From: [Clostridium] aminophilum DSM 10710
GTDB taxonomy: Bacteria; Bacillota; Clostridia; Lachnospirales; Lachnospiraceae
DNA: 64,000 bases
Assembly (NCBI RefSeq): GCF_000711825.1
Contig: NZ_JONJ01000014.1
Coordinates: forward strand, 1-64,000
Direction of reading: 5' to 3'
Positions 1 through 12,300 of the stretch are shown piece by piece. Within the stretch, counting starts at the first letter, position 1, and each line of letters begins with the position of its first letter. Below the pieces are notes generated by a model. It was not told the DNA's origin, did not search any database, and saw only the letters and a list, made by a program, of their open reading frames with translations. Position numbers and translations under genes: made by a program.

Positions 1-91
1 CTGTGCACGTCAACTATTGAAAGCGCCGTATACCGAACGGTACGTACGGTGCTGTGAGAGGACGGGAGCTAATCACTCCCTCCTACTCAAT
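1..91 (+). mobile_element. 3' end of a group II intron (domains V and VI)
   Basis: Positions 22-53 fold as a group II intron domain V: AGCGCCGT and ACGGTGCT pair around a GAAC tetraloop, with the typical internal AC bulge. Positions 54-88 form a domain VI-like hairpin (GGGAG/CTCCC) with an unpaired A in the AATCA loop as candidate branch point. The intron ends in CCTACTCAAT, typical of bacterial group II introns, giving a 3' splice site near 91. The catalytic RNA upstream and any reverse transcriptase lie outside the window. The call rests on recognised structure, not on an alignment. Confidence 0.8.
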
Positions 92-393
92 TGGAGAGGA
101 AATTTCTCCGAAATTCCCTATGAAAAAAACGCTCTGCAAAAAATGATAACCATAGTTCCATCGACGGATATATAAGTATGGATTTATAGAATAGTATTCA
201 AAAAAATCAATAATACGGGACTGCTCAGACTAAGAAAAACGCTGGCGAGCGTCTGAAAAAGCGGGTATAATTGAATTTCTGAGTGTTTTCAGAAGAAAAA
301 TGAAATTAAGAATAAACCGGATTGAAAATTAATAATATGCAGCCGAATTTTCTTTGCATATCCGAATAATCCGGATGGAGGATAGATTTTTTC
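92..393. other. intergenic leader before the giant surface gene
   Basis: About 300 bases with no credible gene. It is A+T-rich, unlike the gene that follows. A TATAAT-like -10 box lies at 266-271 but has no clear -35 partner. A small hairpin (ACGCT/AGCGT) spans 239-252. The Shine-Dalgarno GGAGG at 377-381 serves the ATG at 394. The sequence just after the intron end (92-) would be the 3' exon or insertion target. Confidence 0.5.
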
Positions 394-3300
394 ATGAAAC
401 GATCTTTTTTAAACAGAGCGTCCGCTCTGATGCTGAGTGTTCTGATGTTTGTCAATACAAGCGCGTCGACCGTTCTGGCGGCAACCGGCGGGGAGGATGC
501 ACCCAGCGATGTGATTGAGCGGATTCAGGAACTGGATGATGCGGTGCGGGAACAGACGGTTCCGCTCGGAACCAAACTCTACGAACTGAATCTCCCAAAG
601 ACCATCCGAGCGGTGGTGGTGGATCACTCGTTCTATGAAACGGACAAAGCCTATGAGGTCTACAATGCGATCGCTCCGACCGGAGATGAGACCAAAGACC
701 GGAGAGCGGACGCTTCCGATGAGGAAGAAGAGACAGAGAAAGAGACGAAGGCTGCCAAAACGGAGGAAGCCGGTGAGGAGACAAAATCCGCAAAGGCAGA
801 GAAGGACGGAAATGCGACGGAATCCGGGAAGGCCGATAAGGAAGTAACGGAGGCGGCTGACAAGGCGGAGAAGGAGACGAAAGCGGAAACAGTGAAGTCC
901 GGGGATGCCGCTGAGGCCATCGAAGCGGATAACAGGTCCGCGAAGGAAGCGGACACGGACGAAGCCGGAAAGAGCGATAAGGCGGAGAAAGACGCGAATG
1001 CGGACTCGGAGAAGTCCGGGGATGCCGCTGAGATTAGCGAAGAGGATAACAGGTCCGCAAAGGAAGCGGAGATCGGGAAAGAAAACGGAGCCGCAAAGGA
1101 AACGGGAGTCGGGAAAGAAAACGGGTCCGCGAAGGAAGCGAACACGGACGAAGCCGGAAAGAGCGACAAGGCGGAGAAAGACGCGAACGCGGAGACGGAA
1201 AAGTCCGGGGATGCCGCTGAGGATATCGAAGAAGACAACAAGTCCGCAAAGGAAGCGGAGAACGGGAACAATAACGGATCCGCAAAAGAAGCGGAGACCG
1301 AAAAAGAGGCTGAATCTGCAAGGGGTGCGGACACCGAAAGCGAATCCACAGCCGCAAAGGAGACCGATGCCGCAGCGGAGACAATATCGGAAAACGCTTC
1401 GGAATCGGAAACCAAAGCAGAGGATGTGACGGACAAAGAGAAGGAAGAGAGACAGAAGAAGGCGGAAGAAAAAGAAGCGGAAAAAAAGAAAGAGGAAGCA
1501 AAGAAAGCCGAAGCAAAGAAAAACGCGTACTGGGATCAGGATGAACTGAATGAATATTTTGACGGACTGCTGGACGGAAGCATTTCCTCCTCCGAGGCTC
1601 CGAAGGGCATGAAGCTCCGCCCGGTGACGGTTCGCTGGAATATTGACCCGGATCAGTCCGTGTCCGATGTCTACGACCCGGAGGTGCCGGGAACGTATGT
1701 GTTCCGCGCGGAAGTGAAAAGCTCCCGACTTGTTCCGGGAGACGGGGCAGAAATGCCGGAGATCACCGTGACGGTAGATGACGGTTCAATTCCGTTTCAT
1801 AAGACGGTCCGCCATATCGGCGGCGAGAGCGGTCCGGTGAATGTGACGGTGGATGCCGAGGCCGGAGTGATTCCTGCCGGCACAACACTGAACGTGCGTC
1901 CGATCAGGGGAAAAGCGGCGAAAAAGACGGTCCGCGGTTCCGTGGAGGAAGGCGTCAGCCGGTATGCGGAAGAACAGTATATCGAACTTCCGGAGATCGA
2001 GAAATTGTATTCTTTCGAAGTTCTCCTGACGGACCGGGACGGAGAAACCGTTACCCCGGATACGTCCGAGGGTGAACTTCGCGTGAGCGTGGAGCCGGTG
2101 AACATGGACGGCGTGGCGGAAGGCGAGAGCAGCTATCATGTGTTCCGCATCGATCCGTCCGAGCTGGGATTATCCGATGCGGAGGAGAACAACGGCCTGT
2201 CGGATCCGGAGCAGAAGCAGGGGGCAATTTCAGATGAGGAAAATGAAATGCCGGCGGAGAATGACGCCCTGAGTGCCGGAGAGGCCAAAGCGGAAGATGA
2301 CGCGGAAGATGACACAGAAGACAGGTCTGAACCGGAGACGGCGGAGAAAGCACCGATCCGGGACGAAGCCCGCGAGGGTATTGTTGGCAGCGTAAAAGAC
2401 GGCTTCGACCGGATTGGCGATGCGGTGGTAAGACCGGTCATCGACGCCGTGAACGACATCTTCCCGGAGTCGTCGGATTATCCCGTGGCGGAGATGATCC
2501 CGGAAGACGACGCCGAGACGGACGAAGAGAATAAGACGGTTTCCTTCCGGACGGAAGAGACCGGCGTGTTTGCTGCGGTCAGAATCAGCCGCGAAGAAGC
2601 GCAGTCCACGGAATTCAACAAGCATATCACCATTGACGGCGTTCGCATTCAGGTGAGCGCCCCGGCGGGGGTATTTCCGGCAGGAAGCTCTCTGAAAGCT
2701 GTAAAGGTGGCGGATTACCGGAAAAAGACCATTGACCGTGTGCTTCGCGATACCATCGGCGAAAACGACGCGGCGGAAGAGGAGAACGATGAGACCGGGA
2801 ACGAGGAAAAACCGTCCCTGGTCCGCAGCTATGTATTCGATCTCACCATTCTTGACAAGGATGGAAATGAGATTCAGCCGGATACGTCCAACGGCGAGGT
2901 CAGCGTCCGCTTCTCCCGCCTCGATATGACCACGATCAGAAAGGGCGAGGAGCGCATTGCCGTCTTCCATCTCGGCGAAGAGAAAGATGCGGAAATGCTT
3001 CCGGCAGCTGTCGATACCGCGCAGAAGAGCGTGGAGGTCAAGGCGGATCATTTCTCCGAATTTGCAGTCGCGTTCATGACGGCGGTAGAGAACGGCCTCA
3101 GCCATGAGTTTAAAATACACAGTGAAGAAAATTCCGGTTCCGGAGAGGCGGAAAACACGGTTCCGGATGACGCGCGGATCAACTATGTGATTCGCGATGT
3201 GAAGGCAAAGCTTATCTCGGAGTCGGAAACCGGAACAGACGGAGAAAATGTATCCGTGGAATTCGGCGTAAAAGTCCTGCCGGAAGACGGAGATCCTGAG

Positions 3301-6300
3301 ATCGTGGAAGTGAAAGACGGAAGCTTTACGCTTCCGGCCGCAATTACCGACTTTACGGTGATCGCCCGCGCCGTGACGGACGAGACTGCGGCGGAAAACA
3401 AGACGTTCTCCGTATCGTTTGGACTCGGAATCGACAGCGTCCGCATCGGAAATGATGACTGCACTGTCCACTATGAGTCAAAAACCGGAGATGAGGATTA
3501 CCGGGCAGACGTTGCGGCAGAACTGAATTCGGATCATTTCGAAAACATGTACGCATCCCTTCGCTGGGAAAAGAGCGACGTCCGCGTGGAGGTGAAATAC
3601 CTGTGCGAAGGCGAGGAGATTCCGGCGGAAGATCTGGAAAACATCTCGTATGAGATCGCGGATCGTCTGGAAGACGGAATCCTCGACAAAGAGAACGCGC
3701 CGAAGATCTACAAATATGATTTCGACGGGGCGGTTCTCCGGATGGACGGCGAAGAGATTCCGGTGGCAGCAGTGAGCCGGACCGGATACCGTGCGGAAAG
3801 TGCGGCGGAGTCGTCCGCTCTTACCGGAGATTCGGTGCTCGTCCTTAACTATAATAAGAAAGAAGAGATCACATATACCGTTCAGCTTTCGCTTTATCCG
3901 CAGAACATGAATGTTACGGTTCCTTTCCGGGTGACCGGTTTTGCGGAAGGGGAGAGCGCACAGGTCGATGGTTTTTCCGTAACCGGCGACGGGGAGGCTG
4001 ACAGTACACAGGAAGGATATTCCTTCGGCAACGGGGCGCTGTCTTTCCGTGTCAATCTGGAAACTCCGAAAACGCTGACCATTAAGACCTATTCCGATTC
4101 CAAAGAACTGAAGCTGTCCGTCGATAATGACGCGGCAGAGGCGGAGGGATTCCGCTATCAGGCTCTTGGGTCCGAGTTGGAGAAGGTTTTGGATGACGCT
4201 TCGAAGACCATGGAGTATACGGTCCAGATGCCGTCGCAGGAAGGCGTTCTTCTGGATATGCGCTGGAATGACAATAACAACCCGAAGACGAATCTGACGC
4301 TTCCGAAACTGAAGCTTCAGTATCGGATTCAGGGTAAAAATGACGATGACGCGTGGAAAGATGTGAAAGAAGACGAAAACGGCGACTGTTACTTCGACGC
4401 CGGAGCCGGAAGCCGCAAGGGACTGGATCTCTCAAATGCGGAGATTCTCACTGCGGAACATCCTCTTTCCGACAGCGGAATCGGTCTCCAAAAATCCAAT
4501 AACATGAGCTGGGAGTACAAATTTGTCCAGAAGCTCTACGGATATTTCTATGGAAGCGGTCAGGTAAAGAAGGTGGAATACCGCCTTGCCGTGGACGGAG
4601 ATAACGCTTACCTCACGCTGGAAGACGGCCGGAAGCTTGATTATACGAGCCGGTATGACACGAACAAAGAGCGGACGGAGAACAATCAGATTCTCGTTCA
4701 CACCCTGAAATCCGATTACCGGGCTGTCGCGGAGTGGGGAGATAACGGTGATAAGTACGGAACCAGGCCGAAACTGGATCATTTCCCGGAAGGGACGGTG
4801 CTGACCAGAACCCTGGATCAGAAGACGGAAGAGGCGGCGGTGGATAGCGCTTCCAATACCGCTGCGTTTGAAGACGGCATGCAGGTGACGGTTTCCTGCG
4901 AGCGGACCGAAGCCGGAGAGGATGTGATCACACTTCCGGATGCGCCGGGCTTTGACGCGAATAACCATCCGTATGTCTACACGCTGAAATTCCCGGAACT
5001 CGCGGAGGAGGATAAGCTGATCGGATCACGGGCGGTTTCCCGGTTCGAGCTGAAGACCGCGGACGGCCTGAAGCTTTTCAAGAATGTCTCCGGCGCATAT
5101 TATGGCGCGTACTGTGAGAACACGGACGAGTCCAATGACAGCATGAATGAAAAAGAGCTGTACAGCGGCGGAAAACTTCATCTGGCGCTGACCGGAAAGA
5201 CGTCCTTCACGATGAATTACGTCTGGAACGATGCGAACAAGTATAACGACGAGAATAACGGGAACCGTCGTCCGAAATATCAGGGCGTTCTCTACCGCTA
5301 CATCGACGTGGAGGGAAAGAGCTTCCAGACGGCGTCTCCGGTCCCGAACGTGGATGCGGTCAGTCTGGCAAATGATTCGGCCGCAAATGAGATTCAGAAT
5401 ATCCGCGTTCCGGAGGACGGTTCCGGGACGGAACAGAAATATCTGAACGCGTTTGATGAAAACGGAAATCCGTATGTCTATTTCCTGAAGCTGGCGACAA
5501 CCTCAGCGGGAACGCTGGAAAGCGGCGATGCCATCAAACTGGAGCGCCACGCCGGAAAGAAGGAACAGATCGGTAACTCAAATGATAATGCTGCTTCTTC
5601 GGAAAACGGATGGTTTGACGAAAAATCCGGATCAAACTTTATCTATAACGGAAATGAGCTCCATTTTGTGCTCACCGGAACCACGGATGTCACCGTGAAG
5701 GAGACATGGATCGATGCGGCGAGAGCCGACAAGAAGTCCTGGGTGACGTTAAAACTGAAGAGGAAAAAACTTAAGGTTTCCGACGACGCGAACGTGGACT
5801 CTCTCTATGAGGATGATGATGCCTATAACAACGGAAACGAGGCAAAGACGGAAAAACTCGGACCGTTCAATGCAGAGACCAAGAGCATTACAAGTACGGC
5901 ATTTACGGGGCTTTCCCGCTATGACGAGAACGGCAAAGAATACAAGTACTACGCGGAGGAAGCGGAGATCCGTTTTGAGGAGGACGGCGATCAGCCGGCG
6001 GCGGTGATCACAGAGATAGACAAACACGGCAAACAGTATGTCATCTCCCACACCGGTTACCGCTACCTTCATACCGTGTCCGATGACGGGAACAACTTCA
6101 TTAACATCACCAACAAGCTGGAGGGTGACGCGAAGGTTTATATCACCAAGCGTTTTCCCAACGGCGTACTTCCGTATGCGGCGGACGGTCAGGGAACCAA
6201 AAACGTGATCACCTTTACCGTCTACCGGGACGGCAAGAAGATCGGAACCGTGGACTACACCGCGGAATACAAAAAGGACGACTCCGGAAATCCGAATGAA

Positions 6301-9300
6301 AGCAGGATGTTCACCGGAGATCCGGCCTACAAGGGTAAGACCGAATATGAGGTGCCAGCGGACTCATCTTCCGGCGATAATGCTGCAGCGAGAGTTTACA
6401 GCGTCACCTATGATGATACGCTTCTGATCGACTCCTATGCGGATTTGACAACACGCAAGGACGATATTCCGTCGGAGGGCGCCCTTCCGCGCTATGACGA
6501 CAAAGGAAAACAGTACCACTACACCGTGAGCGAGGCAGAAGTAAAACTGGAGGACGGCACGGACGTTAAGAAACTGTATTATCTGGATTATTCCAACACC
6601 GCGGATGAGGGTACAAATGAACAGGCTGTGACCGGCACGGAGATCAAAGAAAAACACAGTCTGGACCGGGCGGTGTTCACCAACTCGAAGAGAATCACCG
6701 GAAAAGCCAGCTACACAGTGACCAACCGGTGGATCGACGGCGGCGATTCCATTTATCACAAGACGGTACATTTTGCCCTTCAGTACAACGCAGACGGTGA
6801 GAAGGACTGGAGGACCGTGGATAAGGGGACTATCCAGCCGAACCAGCAGTATGTCCGCCGAAGCGTGCCGGACAAAGCGACGGTCGGCGGAACGGAGATC
6901 GATCTGCAGGCTGCGTGGAAAACCGGAAAAGATTCCTATTTCCGCGTCGTGGAGACCGGCATCGGTTACGACAGTGAGACCGATCCGAACAATGTGAATT
7001 ATCGCTATATCACAAAGGATTCCATGGCGCAGGAGGAGGCGGACCCGAAGAACCCCTATCCGGAGTACTATCTGGATGGCAATAAGGCCAGGGAAATGGA
7101 CTTCGCCGTCACGCCGGATCAGAACTATGCGGTCCTTCCGGTGGCGGATCGTGATACGGAGTATGACTTTGCGCTTACTAACCGTCGTATCGGTCTTCTT
7201 ACCATTGACCTGACCAACAAATGGGTGGACGGTTCCGACCATCAGGGCGCCCGCCCGGCGACGCTTGTCTACCATATCAACGGCGACGGCAAGTCTTCGA
7301 TCGATCTGGAAGTGAAGGCGGAGGAAGGAAAAACCGGCGATACATGGCATGCCGTCTCTGTGGAACTTCCGAAATACGACGTCAAGGACGGAGATATTTA
7401 CCATTACAATGTCCGTGCCGATCATGTCACCACGGAGAAGGACGGAACGACAACTGAGACCCAGGTGACCGGCGGTTCTTTTACAACGAAGACGAATGAC
7501 GGAAGAGACCTGACGTATTCCAATCAGCCGGAGGAAGATAAGAGCAAATACGTAATCGGTCCGCACCACACCGGTGATGTTCAGAATGTGACCTTTGACA
7601 ATGTTCTGACGGAGACCTTCAGCCTGAGCGTCAACAAGTACTGGATGGATCTCGGAGATGCCGAGACCGTTAACCGGAGACCGGATATCTATATGAAGGT
7701 TTACCGGAAATACTATAACAGCAAAGACAGAAAGGACGTGACCGAGGAGGCGGGATATTTTGACAATGACTGGGTGATCAAATCCAGCCACTGGTGGGTG
7801 AACACCTTTAAGAATGTTCCGCGTTACACTGCAGCCGGTGACGAATATACTTATTACTTTGTCGAGCAGTTCCAGGATGCGCAGGGCGACTATGAGATCG
7901 TCGGAGCGTTCTCCGGAGAGCCGACGGAAGAGGACAACGGCTTTGCCATCGACGAGGAAAAGCGTCTTTCGCTGGTGAATGTTTCCGAAAACGGAGAAGA
8001 GGATAACCGGATCGCGGCGGTCTTTGACAGTGAGAAGAAGATTTCTTCCACCATTGTGAACCGTCCGGTGAAAGACAGGACCATCTTCGGAAAGAAGATC
8101 TGGAATCTCCCGGAGGGAACCGTATCCCTCAGCGAGGTACACCTTCCGACCATCACGATCGTCCTCACAAGGGCGGAGTACCGCGGCACGGACGCGAGCG
8201 GCAATGTTTCTTACGGGCCGTATGAGCCGTGCACCGAAAAGTATGATGAGAACAGAAATCTGATCTCCAACATGGTGGACGGCCACGTGGAGCCGATGTT
8301 CGTGGAGCTGACTTCGAAGAAGGACAGCTACAGTTTCGGCCCGCTGCCTGCCTATGACGGGAACGGCCGTCTGTACAGGTATCGGGTGATCGAGCTCTCC
8401 CGTCTGTACAAGCTGGATGAGCCGGATGCAAAAGAGGAAGAGGGCGGAACCGACGGAGCGTTTGCCGCCCGCAAGGCAGAGTGGCCGAATCTTCTCTCCG
8501 ATGAGCGAAAAGCTCAGGCAGACATGGTCGGAAAGCTTTACAGAGAGGGCGACGGCACCATCAGCGAGAAGACCAACAGCATCGCGCTGACGAATACCTA
8601 TGATCCGCCGCTCAACTACCGCATCACGGCGGAGAAAAACTGGGAAGGTTTTGACCGGCTGACCGCGGTGCAGAAGTCCAAACCGGTCAGCGTTAAATTT
8701 GTTCTCTACCGCAGCGTCGGCATGGGAATGGACGGAACCGCGCTGACCTATGATACGGCCAAAACCTGGCTGAAAGCGGCGGAACAGACCGTCACGCTGA
8801 ATCCGGAGGATTTTTCCGGTCTTGCGGAGGCGGGATACCGGTCGGAGATCACCTTCGATCAGCTCCCGTATTACGGACCGGACGGGGCCCCGTATCTCTA
8901 TAAGATTGCGGAGGAAGACCCGGATACCGCTAAGAAGGTGGTCGGAACCGCCTATGCCGTGCTGACCGAGACGGAGCAGGACGGACAGAAGACGACGGTG
9001 AAGACCGCCAAAAACACGGTTCCGATTGTCAATGTCAAAGCGCCGGACGCAAATGCCGACGGCACAGACGCGACCGCTTCCGGAAACGGATCGGGAACGG
9101 CGGCACTGATCAACCACTACAGCAATGACCTTACCCTCATCGTAAAGAAAGAGTGGAAGGACGGCGTTTCGGGAAGCGCCGGCGCGGACCATATGCCGGG
9201 TGAGCTTCATGTGACGGTTTACCGCACGGCGGACGGATATGAGCCGGAGACGGTGGCGAACCTCACATTGACGAAAGAACACGGCTGGACTGTCAGCGGC

Positions 9301-12300
9301 GAAACAGCGGCAGAAGGTTCGGCGACAGAAACCCCGGCAGCAGAGACCGATTCAAGGCTTTCCGGACTTCCGAAGTATGCACCGGACGGCGCGGTTTATA
9401 CCTATCACGCGGCAGAAAACCTCTCTGCGGATGCGGAGTGCGCGTTCCACATGCCGGCGGATGCCGAGGATACCGCGGAGGCAGAGAATATCGGAAAACT
9501 TGCTCTTCCGGTTGAGTGGAGCGGGGTTTATACGAAGCGGCACGTTTCCGGCGATGTTTACCGCGCAGACGGAGCGGCCGCGCAGACCGATACGGTTCTG
9601 ACACTGAACAATGAGTTCCGTCTTGCGACTGTGACACTTTCCGGAAAGAAACTGACGGATCAGGCAGGCACGGAGCTGACGGCGGAGCAGATCGCATTTG
9701 CGGACCGCTTCCGCGGCATTCCGGAGGAACTGACTTTCCGGATCGCCTATACGACGGATGACCTGTCGGATGACTCGAAAAAAGCGTCTGCAGCCTGGAA
9801 GGTTCTGACGGAAGATACCGCTTCCGGTGCCGGATATCCGGTTGAGCGGAAAATGACTCTCAGCCGGACAGACTGGAAGTATTACGGAGACGGAGCCGAC
9901 AGGACGAAGACTTCGCTGACCATGACCGGTCTTCCGCGGTTTATCCCGGTGGACGGTGAATACCGCAAGGAATACCGCGAGGTCCATTACCGTTTCTTCG
10001 AGTACGCGATGGCGTATCCGGATGGAGCGGGCGGTGTCGCCGCGCCGATTCTCCGCTCCGGTGTAAAGGCGGACGGAACGGTGGACGGCCTTCTGGCAGA
10101 AACTGAAATCGGTTCGGTCACTTCCGGTTTTGGAGAGGAGAGTTTCTTTGCTTCGGCGGAGGTCAATGGCTTCTACTCGGATTCGACAACCGATTCCGCT
10201 GTCTGCGTCAACCGCATTCCGGTGCGGAGTCTGGAGATCTTCAAAGAATGGGATGACCAGTTTGACCGCGACGGTGTGCGTCCGGAGAAGATGACATTCC
10301 GGATCGCGCAGGAAGATGGCTCCGCGGAAGCGTCGGCTGTCTATGCGGATGTCGAGCTGACCGGGGACAATGTCTCCACCAAAGAGGCAGGAAACGCAGA
10401 AGCGAATCTCTGGAAGAGCACAAAGACAGAAAATGCCGATCTTCCGGCATATCTTCTTCCGGTCTTCCGGGAGGGAACCGCCGAGGCGGCTTCTTACCGG
10501 ATCCGGGAGGATGTTTCCGGAGACGGTGCCGCTTCTTATACAAGACATCAGGTGAAGCGGAATGAAGGTGCTTATACCGCGGATACCGATCAGACGGAAA
10601 TAGCGCTTCCGGCGTATACAGCCGGGGAGAAGAGCGCTTCCGCCGGCGAAGTGAAGGGCGATACGGTCTGGTTTAAGAACGGAAGGGACGCTGACACCAT
10701 CGCGCTCTCAATCCGGAAACTCTGGAGATTTGCCGGAAAAGACTACGACGGAACAGAAAACGCCGTACCGGCTGCGCTGAAGAAATACTTTGAGGGCAAT
10801 TCGCTGAAAATGATCTTCAGCCTTCAGTACCGTGAGGCAGGGACCGGGGATTGGAAGGATGTGGTTCAGGATGAAGACGGCACGAAGAAGACCGGATTCA
10901 CCCAGGACAATGCCCTCTCGGTCAGCCCTGCGGTTTCAGACAGCGGAGCCCTGAACACGGCCGATCCGAAGGGACTTCAGTGGATCAGAGTTCCGGTTCA
11001 CGCCGATGATCATGACCTTGCGGGCACGCCGGCCTTTGAGTTCCGGCTCCGCGAGTCGGTAAAACTCGGGGCGGACGCTTTTACCGCAAAGGAGGTCTTC
11101 TCCGATCCGGTTTCCGCGGCTGAGGTCCGGAAAGAGCAGGAGAAAGCAGAGGACGATGCGGCTTATAAACTCACGGTAACCAACGAGTTTAAGTCTGCGT
11201 CCCTTTCGGTAAAGAAGACCTGGGACGATCAGGAAAACCGCTACGGAACAAGACCGGCTGCGGTTCTCTATGAGATTCAGGTGAAAGAAGACAGTCAGAA
11301 CGCGCGGGCCCTCACGGCCGCGGAACTGGAAACCAGTCAGAACACGCGGGCCCTCACGGCCGCGGAACTGAAAACCTTCGGTTTTGCGGGAACGATCGTC
11401 ACCGAAGACGGCATTTCTCTGGCAAGAGGAGAGAAGGATGCGGATTATACAATTCAGCTCTCCGGCCTTCCGGAGATCTCGCCGGCAGGAACAGAACTCC
11501 GCTACCGCGCGGTCGAGCGAAAGCTCCTCTATGCGTCAGAGGGGGATACGGCTTCCGGACAGGAGATTCCGGTGGGAACACAGAACGGGGAGTCGATCTA
11601 TTACACGGAAGCTTCGGATGCCGGTGATCCGGCGGACCGTTTTGCGGAGAAGAAGACAGTGAACGGGAAGACCGTACTGGAGCAGGAACTTCGGAATACC
11701 TTGTCCAGTGTGACGCTGACCGGAACGAAGATCTGGAAAGGCGGCGCACTGACGGATGACTGGAATTTCGGAAAGACGATCGCTTCGGTGACCTACGGTG
11801 TGCAGAGCAGAGCAGGAGAAGATTCGGACTGGAAAGATGTGAAAACATCGGGCACCTCCGGAGAAACGCTCCTTCAGAAGACTGCCGCGCATACCGGAAT
11901 GGAGGACAGTGTTTCATGGTCCGGCGAAGACGCGCTTCCGATGTTTGACACAGACGGAAACCGCGTTGAATACCGGATCCGCGAGATCTCTTACCGCCTG
12001 AATGACGGCACGGAGGTTTCGGCGAATCGCGAGACTCCGGAGGTAAACGGAGAGACGGAGCCGGCAGAGCGTGCAAGGATCGGAAACTATGTCATCACGT
12101 CCGATGCGGACACGGAGTCCGTGAAGGCGGACGACGGAAGCTTCCGTTCCACCCTGACCAACACCGCGATTACGGCGCCGCTTGCGATCCGGAAGATCTG
12201 GGAAGATCAGGATGACCTCGATCGGCATCGCCCGGATCACGTGACGGTCACTGTAAAAGCGGCGGTCACAAAGAGCGGAGCGGACGATTATGAGACGATC

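Noticed and set aside
660-1436. Ser/Ala/Phe-rich minus frame in the repeat region
   Set aside because: It arises from the antisense of the Glu/Lys/Ala repeats; no start signals and no meaningful sequence.
6364-9282. 972-residue open frame on the minus strand, opposite the giant surface gene
   Set aside because: Its amino acid content is biased (Arg, Val, Ile, His rich), with no domains, and it is the mirror of a strongly conserved repeat gene with high G+C. It is a shadow frame, as are those at 9352-10548, 12322-13998 and 14074-15444.
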